Shown piece by piece: positions 44,641 to 57,595 of a stretch of 64,000 nt of DNA (positions are counted from its first letter, which is position 1; every line of letters begins with the position of its first letter). This DNA is from Adiantum capillus-veneris. Lineage: Eukaryota > Streptophyta > Polypodiopsida > Polypodiales > Pteridaceae. Position numbers and translations under genes: made by a program. A model generated the notes under the pieces. It was not told where the DNA came from. It did not search any database and saw nothing but the letters and a program-made list of their open reading frames with translations. The stretch spans positions 147,043,850 to 147,107,849 of the forward strand of contig CM043949.1 of NCBI GenBank assembly GCA_014529385.2, in the 5' to 3' direction.

Positions 44641-46417
44641 AATAGACTATTGAAGGCTTGCTGTGCAGGACTTTGTGGTAAAAGAAATTCTGAACAAAGG
44701 GACAAAATTGCATGTGTAGTACTTGTAATAGTGGAAATGGAGGCAAAACAAGCCCGAATCAAAATTTTGCACAAAAGGACAAAATTGCCTATAAGGTAGC
44801 TATAGTAGTAAAAATGGAGGCCAAAACAAGCCCAAATCAAAGTAAATATTGACCTTTTGAAACTCGTCAAAGCTTATGAGAATCAAAAAAGCAATTGTTC
44901 GAGTCAATGTTGCAAAAATATACACACAGTTTAAAGATGGAGAAGAAGCTCAAGGCACACAATAGATAATGTATTACTTGAAATGTGAGTACAAGATTAG
45001 ATAGCCCTAGAGTGATGGGCATATATACAAAGGGACGAAAAACCTCTTAGCATCGGGAAAAAGTGCCCCGGCGGTTGTACGTGTGTTCACACACATCCTA
45101 CCATATACATGGTAACACTTTTTTTGTAGCATATGATGAATGCTATTTGTAAAAATGTGGCAATAATGTATGCATGAATTTGGATACATAGAATCACATG
45201 ACTACCCATGGTGAATGATTTAGGGACCTACAGCTTTTGATACTCCTTGTTGTTATGTGTTGATTGGGATGATAAAGTGTATCCTTCTTGCACATATAGG
45301 GAGTGCCATTGTCCTTGTTAGATGGCAAAGAAAAGCATTTCACCAAGTACTGCAAATACCCAACATCACAAAGAACTTAGATTTTGTTGGGCAAATCGTT
45401 GATCAGAGCTCGCAAGTTAGATTCAATTTGAATGGTTTGTATGTAATAAAATACAAGAAAAACGGAAGGCTCATTGCACAAGGTAAGAAGGTGGACAAAA
45501 CAATCGTCACTTGATGTAGATATACCTGAGATAAAAGTTTCCATGTTTGCACAAGCGTCGAGAGTTGTTGCAGACATTAACAATTGGCAAAATCATATTA
45601 AACATGCAACTATGCAAAGGCTAAAATGCATATGGTGGTTAAAATTCATAAGGTTTTTGAGGCTTTTGAGGTTAGGAAGCAAGCAAAGGCACCATTCCCT
45701 CATGACAAGCATGTAAGCCCTTGTTTTTTTTTTACCAAAAAACATTATTTATTTAAGTGTATAAGATATGGTATGGGCGTTCCTCCTATATCACCTTGCA
45801 AAGTTTTATTCTTTATAGATTGGGACCAAGTTTCCTAAGGTATGCTAAGCAAAGATTCCACCATTATCTTTTGATTAGATTTGTGCTCAAGAGTAGGAGG
45901 TGGTATTTACTTACTTTTATACTCTTTTTGAGTCAATTGGTTTCACATACCATGACATCTTCTAGGATAATGGGGTGAAGCATGACAAGGCGGTACACTA
46001 GTTAAGCTATTTAGTTAGGTCCTAAAAAAAAGTGGTGTACGGTGAATTTTTTGTAAAGTATGTTGAAATTTTCCAAAAGTTTAGCCTTTCAGATTCTACT
46101 TATCAAGATTTTTCATATGGTATATAGCATGATAGGGTATGCCATGTGATAAGCTCTAAACTAGAAGCTAGTAAGGAGCTGAGTTAGTTGTGTCCGTGAC
46201 AAGCTTTTTGGTACCACCTTATCATTCTTTCACCAATGTTGGACTGAGGCAGACTTGAATAACACATATCAAATCCTCTTTCTTGAATTCAGTTGCTAAG
46301 AGTACATCCAAGAAGTGTAATATGGCTCATTTTGCTTGTAGGGATTTACTAGCAACACCGGGGAATGTTGACATTCAAGTTTATAGCTAGACTACCTATG
46401 AAGTGTTTATGTATCAT

Positions 46418-46600
46418 TGGTGGTATGTGATGCCAAGAATGTTTGAACTAGTTGAACTTCACAATATCTTTTTATGCTATTTTGGTGGTATGGACCGCAA
46501 AGATTGTATGAACTAGTTGGAATTCACTTTAACTATTTCAAAGTTTTGGTGGTATGGTATGCCAAGATTGTGTGAATTAGTTGGCTATGAATGGACTTTG
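46418..46600. repeat. Three imperfect tandem copies, period about 75 bp
   Basis: The unit 'tggtggtatg...gccaagantgtntgaactagttg' occurs near 46419, 46483 and 46547, with substitutions between copies. Confidence 0.7.
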
Positions 46601-46697
46601 CTCAAAGTATTCCTTGTTTGTTACAATCTTGGTGGTATAAGACACATAATCTATCCTAGGTGGGGTGTTTTTTTATTTTTCCCAAGTGATTCTAAAG

Positions 46698-46940
46698 TCC
46701 GTGTTCTACGTTATAAGTGCAATGTGGTGATGTGCACTTTCAACTTTAAATTTGTAACGATCAAAAGTTCTATTGAAACGCATATTTGATTGGCCTTTTA
46801 TATGGATACTTGTAGCAATCTACGTTCTACGTTATTATAAATGCAATGTGATGTGCATTTTCAACTTTAAGTTTGTAATGATCAAAAGTTCTATTGAAAC
46901 ACATATTAGATGAGCCTTTTATATGGAAACTTGCAGCAGT
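46698..46940. repeat. Two-copy direct repeat, period about 122 bp
   Basis: Both copies run from gttctacgtta through gatcaaaagttctattgaaac to ttttatatgga, with scattered changes. The second copy starts near 46823. Confidence 0.85.
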
Positions 46941-47109
46941 AGTCTATTGAATGGTATAGTGTGCCATGTGAGAGAAATTACTTGATCAATGTTTATCGAT
47001 ATTTCATTCTCACTACATCATGACACTATGGGTGTGCTTTTTGAGTTTGCTTTGATCATATGTAGGATCACATTTTTGGCTACTCAAAAATGAAGGATCA
47101 CCAAGGAAT

Positions 47110-49400
47110 CTTGGCAAATATCCTACAAGATATGGTGGGCATAATGCATGATTTTTTTAATGCTCATTGGATCCTTGATTAACATGTACGTGTACGTTTC
47201 AAAGCACATGCATGACTATGGGCCACTTGCAGCAATCTGACCACAAGCCAAAAGGCACTTATCTCAACTACTCTATTGAGTTTACCACAAACATGAGCAA
47301 CTCAAGTTGAGGAGAAAGCACATATGGCACCTCCTCATTCAATCACCATTCAAAAACGTGTTTCATTTATGCTCAATGATGAACCTTCCAATCCATAAAA
47401 GTTGCAATTGCACAAATCCAAGGATGATAGCCATATCACAATTGGGAGCAAAAGCATAATTGAAATTGTTTTAATAGCTTTTTGCCCTATAATAATCAAC
47501 ACAAACATCTTGTTTACATCTTATCATATAACTAGCTTTTGTAAGGATGGCCTTAATTTGCCAAGAGACAAATCACACAAAGACCATTGTCTCATTTTCA
47601 TATAGCACCATACACAAGCCTCTCCTTATTAAACATGGCTAAGATAGCCTAGGTAAATCAACCTTATGTATAAGAGGTATGTTGAGAACCCAAATGTGTA
47701 TGATTAGAAACATTTGCATCCAAGTTGCCATCATGTAAACTCTATGTTAGCCATTTTGACATATTTCTAGCTCGACTATTTTCAATCCTTTCCTCATTCA
47801 AGTACATCCCATAACTCTACATCAATAATAAGGTGAGTTGTAACATCATTTGAAGTTTAGATATGCTGATCTCTTTCCTCACAATGCTTCATATGTGATT
47901 TCCCACCACTTATAAAACAGAGGCAACAACATATCAAACACATATGTTAATAAGTATTTTTCTCTATGGCACATGACAACAATGGTTGCACAACATTTTC
48001 CACAAAAACTACACCTTGATGAATCAAAATACCCTTTTTTTGACACAATTGTAGCTTTGCTTTCTAAAGAAGACCATTCTTTTTTAACTTAGAGCCTTAC
48101 ATTTTGCCTTAAATGTAAGATGCATATACACGTCTTGACAATGCTTCAAGAGGAAGAAAGGAAGCAACCGTCTCAGTTTGCAAATTTAGAAAACTTATAG
48201 ATTCAAATGAGGGTTGCATTTTATCCAAGAGGAAGGAAGGAAGCAACCATCTCATATTTCTGTTGCAAATGTAGCAAACTCATGTATCTCAAATCTCAAA
48301 ACTACCTCAAGAGGAAGCAAGGAAGCAATCATCTCATATTTCTATAAAAGTATGCAAATGTGGCAAACTTGTACATTCAAACGATCAAAGACACGCCATA
48401 ATTTTGCATCCAAAACAACCTTTAAAGCAGATACAATGCATGTTTAACCTTTCACAAATTAGTCATGAACTAATTTTATACAAAACCCACAAAACAAAGT
48501 GACAACCACAATTGTATCTCTTGAATTGAGATAATAAAGATATATCGATCACCACAAACATAACAAGACCAAGCCTCGAAAGGGCACATACATGGGTAAA
48601 CAATTCTTGATCCTAGGGACATACATTGCATCCAAAAGCGAAAAAGAGTTGCCAGTCATAATAGTACACACACATTTCACCAACAATGGTTCAACCTCAA
48701 GAGGTCAAAATAATGTGTTTTGCAGCATCATTGTCAAGTATCGCATGCATGAATCTATAGTCATTGCTATGCATCTTGTACAAAAGGGTCATACTAATAA
48801 TGTGCATTAAACACCCATTTTATATTGTGGACAATAGCAACAAAACATTTTCCTCTTTCGTATGAGCATCTTTGTTGTTAGACTTAGGACATTGCCTAAT
48901 GAGATGATCATTTTTCTTACAGTGAACACATTTCAACTTTTTCTTGTGTTATTATCATACATCTCATACTAATTGCTATTCGGAGAAGAAGCACTTGTCA
49001 CAAGCTTGCTACACGAAGCATTGGAGACGCAAAGATTATCGCTCATCCACTGAGCCACAAAAGCTTCATCAATGGCAAATGGCTTAGCATACTTTTCTTT
49101 GATTAATCCTCCTGCATTGTAAACAAGAGCATCAACCTTTACTACATTTAGTGCTCTCTCTATTACAAGTCTACAAGAGACAACAAAAGCCTAATACAAA
49201 TCTGCAAATGCATCAAGAACCGTTTGCATAAAACACACACCTCACTAATAGCAATCAATTGCTCCAAACCTTTAATCTCCAAAATATAGTCCTCCTCTTG
49301 CAAAAATTAAAAGCTATTCCTAATGGCTTAAAAAAAAATAGAAGGTATTCTTAATTCAAAGATTCCCTCAACAACAACAAAAACGATGCGCTAGTCTATA
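47110..49400 (-). pseudogene. Copia-like debris with a zinc knuckle, minus strand
   Basis: Near 48930-48890 the minus strand encodes CVHCKKNDHLIRQC, a CCHC knuckle (C-x2-C-x4-H-x4-C) of copia gag, followed by PKSNNKDAHTKEEN. A related string of gag pieces runs on either side with stops. No other domain is legible. The 47.1-48.1 kb part has no recognised feature. Confidence 0.55.
48149..48375. repeat. Three imperfect tandem units, period about 80 bp
   Basis: The unit starts aagaggaagnaaggaagcaaccntctca at about 48149, 48228 and 48309 and continues with a conserved gcaaatgt(a/g)gcaaact piece. Confidence 0.8.
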
Positions 49401-49478
49401 GCATGTAGCAACGGGCGTAATGACGAAGCACATAGATTTGCAATAGTATCGGCTAGACGTGAGAAAGACGGATACAAC

Positions 49479-49479
<1 letters not shown>

Positions 49480-49524
<45 letters not shown>
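49480..49524. repeat. (GA)n microsatellite
   Basis: GA run in a region with no recognised gene (49.4-50.1 kb). Confidence 0.9.
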
Positions 49525-49527
<3 letters not shown>

Positions 49528-52060
49528 ACTTTAAAGAGAAGAAATCGCTAAAGAGAAAATGAAAGAGAAGAGAAACACAAATATACAAATGTGAAGTCGA
49601 GACCTCTTTATACAAACACAAAAGGTGACTTTCCACCTTTATGTGTCTTTTCATTTCCTAAACTCACCCTTCACTTACGCACTTAGATGTTTCAAAAGAA
49701 TTTTTATTTTTCTAAGATTGGGGAGACCTAATCCTCCTCTTGCAAAATAAAATCATGATTTGGGCGAGGGAAAGAGGGAAGTATAAACTTATTCATGAAA
49801 AATGTTGATGTGCCTACTTACTAAAGTCCTTTATGGAGCATTGTACATATCATATAGTTGTGATGAACTCTATTCAATGTGTCAAATAGGTGTGTTAGTC
49901 GTGGCTTTGACACTACTATACAATTATTATGTTGCTTTGAAATTGACGAAGCCTCAATGCCTTAAGAAGCTCATTGTGGTTGCTAATGCCATCTTTCTTA
50001 AATCACGAAAGAGACATTTAAAACACTCTTCAAATGTCAAGCTTTAAATACATGTATATAAACATAATCTTGGTTATCTTCTTTAGGAGAGAATCTCTTA
50101 CAAAAATCTAATCCACAAACTTATAACCTCAAATCAAAACCAAACAAACTAATGTAGAGGTCCAGAGCAAGGAAAATCTACTGAAGGGACATACAGAAGA
50201 CCTTGTTCTTTGCATATATTTGTGGAGATACTATGAGTGGCATGAGAGAGTGTATGCTCTTGTTTTTGTGGTTTTTTTATTTTGGTATATTTAATACATG
50301 CACACACAAGGCAAGTCGACTCTACAGTGTCAAATTGGCTACTCAATATATGCGCTCGTAAGTTTGTTGTTTGAGGTGCTTCATGTAAATAAGTGAGATT
50401 TGAGTCATAAGCAAGAAAGGGGGATCCTTATTATCAAATTTCTTCAAGTTTTGGGCCATGGTAGCTATCAGTTTTTGCCCTCGACTAGCCTTCTCTACGG
50501 GTGATTGTGCTATGGCAACCTTCTGTTTGCACCAATTTTGCACATAGTTGTGTGAAACTTTGATCTGTTCATGTTCGATGGTTTTGTTACAAAGACTGCA
50601 AATAAAATTTCAAGCTTTAAAGGACCCCTCTAGGAGTTGTGGTTTAGAAGGCACAATTTGTTTCTCATATTGTACAAGACATGGCAACCCGTAGACAATT
50701 TGGTGTAAACAAAGTTATGGAACCATACATGTTTTTTTGAAGAAGCAATTTGTGAAGGGGGAAAGTCCTTTACTCAAGTGCATTGCTTGGTGTGTGTCAT
50801 AATGTTGTGCCACAATAGGTGTTTCCTAGCTTTCGTGGTGGCCTTTTGGGTGGGTGTTCGTTAGAAAATCCCTGAAGGACTATTGGTATTGTGTGTAGCT
50901 AAGAGACACTTGCACATTACGTTTATGAGCTACACACCTAGTGCAAAAAAGCACCCCGCAAGAAGATGTAAAAGAACTTGGGATCAAAATGGGAATATCA
51001 AAACTACATAAAGCACAAGCACCTAGTGCATAAAAGCACCCCTCTAGCAGCTGCAAAAGAACTTGGGATTATCAAAACTACTAAACCACATGCCTTGATT
51101 TTGAAATTCCCAGTTATGGAGAAAAGAAGACAACTCTCAAGGAATTATTATTTTTTCTAACCAAAGGTCTTACACCTACACAAGAAGCACACACGAAGAA
51201 ATTATGTCAAAGGTGTAGGGTAAAGGGGCCAATATAAGCCCACTTAAAACATGGGGGCCAATAGAGGGACATTCAATGTTGAACGATATGAATTATTTAA
51301 TAGGTTTGACAGTTTTCAATGAAATTGATACAAAAAGATAGCTCATATTAAGCTCTTGCCATTCCCAATGCCATCCCAATCATAATTCTCATATTTTTTG
51401 GGGGTATTTTCCATTTACTTTGAAGGTGGCCTTGTTTTGGACCTCGGTTCATTATTGGCCCCTTTACCCTACAAGGGAAGACAAGGAAAGTGGACTCTCG
51501 ATAGAGATAGGATGGTGATCAATATGCAACATTGATCAGCATGACAAAACATAACGCATGCAACCCTAAAAAGGATAGGAAGAAGTTGATTTCCAGATAC
51601 ATTTTGAGATAGAGGCATCATAGACACTACTCCCATGAATATCCCTGCACTTCCGAAAGGTGACTCTAAGGCTCTTCCAACACCTTGTGCAAAAGAAGCA
51701 CAATTATCTAGACAAGCTTGATACAAGGGCGAGTGAGCTATTCTTGAAGCAAGATTGTAAGATGGCAAGGAAAAGGTTCCAAATCACTTACCCCTCAAAA
51801 TGCGTGATATGTGGCTTGAGTATGCTACATCTTTAAAAGATGTATCTGACTTGCCCCTTGTTCAACTTCCCCCTCAGTAAAAAAGAATGAAATCTTTGCA
51901 GATGCCTACTCTCTTATAATTTTCTTGTTGCCGTACATGACTCCAGTTGTGGCAACATAAATTATTGAGCATCAACATTCATTATTTAGCCATTGTGTCA
52001 ACATTGTGCAAGTAATCTAAAGCAAGTACTCGCTCTGGCAATAGGGAAAGGGGATCCTTA
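49525..52060. other. No confidently recognised gene; short ORFs and a local duplication
   Basis: A plus frame at 49802-50047 and minus frames at 50543-50343 and 51768-51469 are open but unidentified. The minus strand at about 50600-50345 reads CSLCNKTIEHEQIKVSHNY and then WCKQKVAIAQSPVEKASRGQ, which could be a decayed transposase or gene piece. A direct duplication with period about 85 bp (cacctagtgcataaaagcacccc...aaaagaacttgggat) lies at 50936-51085. Confidence 0.35.
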
Positions 52061-52089
52061 AGGGTGGTTGGGACCCGACATGCACCGAC

Positions 52090-52147
<58 letters not shown>

Positions 52148-52501
52148 TTGTATTCATTTCTCTCAAGTGAAGTAAAGTGACCTTGTATTTGTGCGAAGTA
52201 CTTGACCTAAGCTACAATCCTTAAACCCTTCCGCTACACTTGACGTGCTAAGGAGCCTCCCCAAAAGCTCATATTTAAAGGCCACTGGCCAAAAGCATCA
52301 AATACAACAAGCTAGTGCTGGTTGCAAAGCAACTACTAATCTTGGCCCCCAGAAGCTCTTCTAGAATTGCGGCCAAGCTGCCATGTCAACATCTATATAT
52401 CGTGATACATTCTGCGAACATCTGCTCAACTTGCCATGTCATCAGTTGTGATTTTTTAGCTCTTCCTTCAATAAAGTTGCCATGTCATCATTTTTGTGAC
52501 A
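52090..52501 (-). repeat. Chromovirus-type LTR, minus orientation
   Basis: Read on the minus strand it starts TGTCACAAAAATGATGACATG at 52501, close to the start of the LTR at 27496 (TGTCACAAAGTGATGACGTGG). It keeps the tttaaatatgag TATA-like region near 52270. A (TC)n run at about 52090-52142 marks the far end. No interior follows, so it is a solo or truncated LTR. Confidence 0.65.
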
Positions 52502-52600
52502 ACACTCCTCCATCGTCTACAAGATGAAAAAAGATGGTACTCACGGTTTCTTTGCAACAATATCGCTAGAGTTTCATCCATCGCTGCGTCATGGTTCTTG

Positions 52601-53756
52601 TGTCACGTGCACATCTATCCCTATGTGTACGTAGACAAGCTACTTCATGACATGGGTTTAGTTCAATTAGATTAGGAAGTGATATGGCACTTTTGTGAGT
52701 CTGTTCGCAGACCGTGCATGTCCAAACACTTAGAGTAGATGCAAATCCTCTAGTTGCAGACAACATGACCATCATATTACAATCAAGACCCACCATGAGC
52801 ATTTTTACAGTGCATAGACCTATTTTTCCTATTTTAGCCAATTTTCACTTATTATTTTTAAGTGACTTTTGTTGAAAACTGGGTAGGGCAATTTTGATAA
52901 GCAAGTATTATAAGAAACCTAGCGCTAGTACTTTCTGGCAAAAGAGGCAGTAGGAACCTTGTGTTCATCAGGCACCTTCTCAGCAAGACCCCCCCACCGA
53001 AACTCCTAGCGTTTTCAGCCTTGCAAAGCCTCCAGCATTGCAGATCCACCTGGTGACAGCAGGACACATCAGGACCTAGTGTTTTTGCATCAAGAACTCA
53101 AAACCAACCCTAGCATTTTTGGATCAGCAAGCAAGCTTAGTGTTTTGCAGATTCATCGCTACAGAACTCACATCTAGACCAGTGTTTTCAATTTTCAACA
53201 TAGACACATCGCACTAGAAGTCCCAAACCTCGCAGATCTCACCTTCCTACAGTAGATCCTCGTCGCTCGGTCAGATCCAACATAGTTTGCAGATTCAGCT
53301 TGAAAAACGTAGATTTCAATATCTGCCTTTTCACTGTGTCGTCGTCGCATCGTCGCCATCAACATCGTCACCGACATAGAGTCAGAATTCAGCAGATAAA
53401 GATTTGCAGATTTCAGCCCTTAACGTTTTCAGATTTCAGCTCGTCTCGTCGTCGACGACATCGTCGACAAGTCCCAAGCATTGTAGAGATTTGTGCAATC
53501 AATAGTAGACCGCTCTCACCATAGAGTGGGGCCTTCGGAGGAGGGTTTGACAACATTCTTGTGTCATATTCTTCTCTCTATCTCTCAGTCTCAGTACCTT
53601 TATTCACAGTGTTTAGTACTTGTTTGTGATCACTTACGCTCTCTCTCACTGAAGGAACGGAAGATTCTCCCTTTCGTAAGTAAACCGAACCCTTGAGCAT
53701 AGTTCGGAGTACTCATCTTGAGCAAAGTTCAACATTCACTTCCGTTGCACCTTAGG
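52601..53756 (+). repeat. Solo LTR of the GACCA-type non-autonomous family
   Basis: Starts TGTCACGTGCACATC and ends near GCACCTTAG, matching the LTRs at 18099, 30069 and 33263 over its full length but more diverged. No primer-binding site follows. The flanks (ttcttg before, gacta after) show no clear 5-bp duplication. It carries the 'cctagcgtttt' motif series. Confidence 0.8.
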
Positions 53757-53759
53757 ACT

Positions 53760-54600
53760 AGCCACCCACGGCATTGCATGTAGGATGCACGGCCAAACAC
53801 TTTCAATTTGGTCTGATCGATTCTAGGGGCGTTTTTGCTCTCAACAACACCACCTTAGTTTCAACATCAGAAGACCGCTTGCATTGGAGGGAATCCGTTG
53901 AGCCCAAGGTGGAAAAGTACGTATTACATAGTATTTAGTACATGTTTATAATGTAAGGTAGATAGTACTAAACTATATGATTCTTGCAACAAGTGAAAAT
54001 TCGTATCATGTTCCAAAAAAACTAACTTATGAAGTTGTTCAAGATATTCATAATGTTTTAAGAAACATATAAGAAAACAAACCATCACACAATTCTTGAC
54101 GTGGAGAAGTACTCGAGTTAAATGAGAAGTCTCTAATGTCTTCTCTGTAAGACAATTGTCTGGATTAACATATACAAGTCTCTTTCGACTATTATATAAG
54201 ACCTCCAATCCATTGTTGGTAGAACATGGTGCTTTTCTAAGCTACTAAGAGTGAGAAATGGTCAAATTCGTCATGGTTTTGTAATGAGATGTTTTAAATG
54301 TACCCACAGACAATAAGATTCGATGTACGGATAAACATGTCATATGAATGGATCTGTAAGTTCTACAACCTACCTTGATCAAGAATGCACTCAAACGCGT
54401 ACATATTAGTCTTTACATACCTTACGATAAATACCATTGTAGTATTCAATACTTCACGTACTGGTTGTTATTCATACGCACACACAAACAGAGATACATG
54501 AATGCATGCATGTATGTATCTAGAGTTGTCTATGTATGATGTATACATGCATCCAAGTATGTATAAGTAGACATGTACGTCTGCACAACATGTTTTGACG
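53760..54600. other. No gene recognised
   Basis: Short open frames only, for example on the minus strand at 54208-53924. No motif was recognised. Confidence 0.4.
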
Positions 54601-55010
54601 TTTTTTTCGCACCACGCTTATTGAACTTGTGCCTTCTAGGGAGTCTTTCGTGGAAAAATTGCCCATTCAGTCTGGCATTTGCGGCGCTTGTAAGTTAAGA
54701 AAGCAACACACAAAGGCATGCTACCTCGAATCAAGCTTCGAAGCCCCTTGTCCTTACCATGCACACTTGTGTGGACCTTCGTATGTCTCAAACATTAGTG
54801 GATCCCTAAGCATGTTTGTGCTTCTAGATAATTTCAACAAGTACAATTGGGTTTTCTTCCTAAAACTCAGGTTGGAGGCTAGGTCTAAAGAAGTCTCTCC
54901 GACGAGCATGCAAACAAAGATCGTCCACCTGCTGGCTCAAAATCGCAACCACAATCATCCCTTCATGCGCTCCAGATCCACTAGGCATGGGACAAGCCTA
55001 GGTGTGGTCA
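54600..55010 (+). pseudogene. Ty1/copia integrase fragment
   Basis: The plus frame includes SGICGACKLRKQHTK (the CxxC of the integrase zinc domain), then a degenerate copy of the core start (AHLCGPSYVSNISGSLSMFV) and LLDNFNKYNWVFFLK, matching the 'fiDDfSr..WvyfLk' segment with the catalytic Asp in LLDN. The frame then degenerates into a GA repeat at 55020. No RT follows. Confidence 0.7.
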
Positions 55011-55017
55011 CGCGGAA

Positions 55018-55018
55018 G

Positions 55019-55072
<54 letters not shown>
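55018..55072. repeat. (GA)n microsatellite
   Basis: GA run that truncates the reading of the copia integrase fragment. Confidence 0.92.
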
Positions 55073-55079
55073 TGTGAGG

Positions 55080-56300
55080 ACTAACTTTGCTATCACAAGA
55101 GACTACAAGGCTCGCACAATTTGCCTAAGTGGGACGCCCTCTCTCCTATATAGGTCTCACGATCTCTCCACATACCCCATAACCAACTAGGGAAAATGAA
55201 GCGGCACTCCAAATATATATGGCCCACAAGTGGCAATCCAAAAAAAATATGGGAAAATCCCCTATCATGCCTAGACTCTAAACAAGCTTCACAAGACCGA
55301 CCACAGCCACAAACTAGATCTACATGAGAAACCCAAGAGATGACCTCCAAAACTCTTAAAAACAATAGGCAAGCAAGCACAGAACACACTCACCCATGCC
55401 ACAACATAAGCAAACATGTAAAACACACGCCACAGAGCCAGACAATCAGCCAGGTAAAATTGACCGAATAAATTTGAGTTAGACAGGATTCCGGTGAGGC
55501 GAGTCATGTTACCCAAGCTGCAGCTCACACACTTGGTTCCTCTACCTTCATCTTCACCAAATACTCTTAAAAACTTGCCAAAGGAAAGCAAACTTGCTTG
55601 ATTTCTTTTGCGGGAGGTTGCAACTTCTTATCTATGGACATGATAACTGCATCTAGAAATGTGCATTGACTCTCCACATGGTGAGAGATGACTTTTCACC
55701 TGTGTCCCGGTGCTCTTGCAACACATTGTCAAAAATCAATCAATCAAGCATTCAATCTTCAATTTACTTTCTAATTCAAGTTTAAGTCTCGAGCATGAGT
55801 AATAACACTTAATTCTAGAGCTAGTACAATTAATCCTCACTCAAGGTGACTCCAATGCCCCATCACTAGTTTGTGATGAACCCCTATACTTTGTTGTCTA
55901 AGGTCACTAGCAAAAAGGACTTATCTTCCAATTCCGCCACGAGATTACCACAAGATATTCCATACCACCTTGTTAATGTGAAGTGTTATCTCCAAACTTA
56001 ACAAATACAAGCACTTGAGAGCGCCCTCAAGCTAATCTTAATAAAACAATTCATCTACACACACGATACATACAATGAGAACAATTGGGCTGCAGAGAAG
56101 ACATGCTCCGAGCCCAGTAAGACACAATGGATGTCTAGAAGAAGTTGTGCCCTTCAACAACTACAACCATCACATAAAAAACACAACCAGACAGCAAGCT
56201 AATTACTTTATCGGAGGACGAGCAAAAATTTCATGTACAGATACATATCTCGCATAAAACTATTATGGTAATAGCTCTAGGGTATCTCCACTATACAAGA
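55080..56300. other. Region downstream of the TOM9-like gene; no gene recognised
   Basis: Short open frames without recognised similarity. The end near 56.3 kb should contain the 3' UTR of the TOM9-like gene. Confidence 0.35.
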
Positions 56301-56371
56301 CACTCTAGCACCCATGAAGGCAGAATAATCCATAGCAAAAAACTGACCAGAATCTAGCTTTGCTCCTTGTT

Positions 56372-56683
56372 TCATCTAAGCACACCAGGGGGCTGAGAAG
56401 GGGCACCAAGCAAGGTCGCCTGGTGACCTTCAAGCTCAGCGAGTTGGGCATCTCGGTCGAGCTCGATGATGAGGGGCACAACGAGCACAAGGACAGAAGT
56501 ACCTGCAATCCACGCCGCCTTGCCGGTGCTCAATAGCAGCTTCTTTCCATAACCTGAGGCGATGGAGTGCACATACTGGGCTGTTTCGCGAACGGCGTTG
56601 TTCATGCGCTTGATAATTCCATCGTCTCCGCTTGATGCTTTAATGGCTGGCACATTGCGCTTGTTGCTGCGAGGTGGCGGCAT
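56372..56683 (-). CDS. Mitochondrial import receptor subunit TOM9/TOM22-like
   Basis: Single open frame of 103 codons from ATG 56683-56681. The N-terminus is Arg/Lys-rich (MPPPRSNKRNVPAIKASS), and residues about 32-55 form an amphipathic helix ahead of the membrane. STGKAAWIAGTSVLVLVVP is the conserved start of the single C-terminal transmembrane segment, followed by LIIELDRDAQLAELEGHQAT and LLGAPSQPP in the intermembrane space. Length and the 'GKAAWIAGT..LvLvvPLIIE.DR.aQL.e.e.q...LLGa' pattern match plant TOM9-2, the short plant form of TOM22 that lacks the acidic cytosolic receptor domain. No intron is visible. The upstream region (56684-56760) is CT-rich, as in the leaders of many plant genes. 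Confidence 0.93.
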   Translation of the reverse strand: MPPPRSNKRNVPAIKASSGDDGIIKRMNNAVRETAQYVHSIASGYGKKLLLSTGKAAWIAGTSVLVLVVPLIIELDRDAQLAELEGHQATLLGAPSQPPGVLR

Positions 56684-56689
56684 CTCTCT

Positions 56690-57136
56690 CTCGCGCGCGC
56701 TCTCTTTCTGTCTCGCCCTCTCCTCTCCTCAATCTCTCGCTCTCCTGCACTCTTAAGGCCCGCACCTTAGGTTTTCCCTTGATGGAAATTCTGTGGAGAT
56801 TTCAACTAATTTGTCCATACGATAATCTTTCTTAATCGTATAAGTTGGCAGCACCATGGGTAGCAAGCTAATATTTCTCTATTCCGCATACTCGTTCAAT
56901 TGTAAAAAAATTCATTTCTCGTAAGATTCTCCTCCCCTACCCATTTCTCTCCCCTACCCTACAATGCTCTCATGTGTATCATACCCGTGGACCCTCCTTC
57001 CAACCCGCCTTCTCTATCTCCTCCTCCTCATACATCTCATGTAGTATGGCCATGGAGCAGCTCACTCAGAGACACAGAGAGGATGCCTCATCCACAGAGA
57101 CAGAGAGAGAGTAGCTCGCACAGGAGCAACTCGTGC

Positions 57137-57175
<39 letters not shown>

Positions 57176-57282
57176 CCTTCACCGCTCTCTGCACTTTTGC
57201 CTCTTGCGAAGCTGGCATTCAAGGTGAAAGCATAGGCGATTGCATCTGTCGAGAGTCAATGACATGTGGAGTCGTGGACTGC

Positions 57283-57352
<70 letters not shown>

Positions 57353-57500
57353 ATTGCCGTGAAAAAAGCAAACGTCGCCATGCAAAAGGACTAGAGAGAG
57401 AGAGAGAGAAAGCATCCGAGTAGATTCTCACGAAGTTCCATTTTTCAAAATGGTAGGCACATACTCTCTCCCTCTTTATCGCGTGTCTCGGAGCCACTCT
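56690..57500. repeat. Region upstream of the TOM9-like gene with (GA)n microsatellites
   Basis: GA runs occupy about 57139-57173 and 57284-57352, with a shorter one at 57393-57408. CT-rich sequence lies directly upstream of the start codon. These may belong to the promoter or leader, but no core promoter motif can be fixed. Confidence 0.7.
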
Positions 57501-57595
57501 TATTTTTGGAATCTAGCCTTCATCTCGCAGCTTGCGCCACATATACAGGGGACCCTTCCGCCATATTATGTTAAGTAGATAAGGAATGAACCAAG

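Larger units (their letters stand above)
45250..47110 (+). pseudogene. Degenerate Ty1/copia protease-integrase region, plus strand
   Basis: The plus frame at 45257-45514 contains VLQIPNITKNLDFVGQIVDQ, then KKNGRLIAQGKKVD, the typical protease-to-GAG-pre-integrase segment. At about 45570-45620 a 'W.....H' GAG-pre-integrase trace occurs (INNWQNHIKHATMQRLK). At about 45660-45715 KQAKAPFPHDKHVS corresponds to the integrase zinc-domain end. The core beyond is shattered by frameshifts. RT was not identified; the rest to 47.1 kb contains tandem repeats. Confidence 0.6.

Noticed and set aside
51469-51768. Minus-strand ORF as a hAT transposase piece
   Set aside because: A vague resemblance to the SP.Y region of hAT-associated domains, but no BED finger, catalytic residues, inverted repeats or 8-bp duplications were found.
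56972-57497. Open frames with Arg-Glu or Ser-Leu runs upstream of the TOM9-like gene
   Set aside because: Translated GA repeats; likely promoter or leader sequence.
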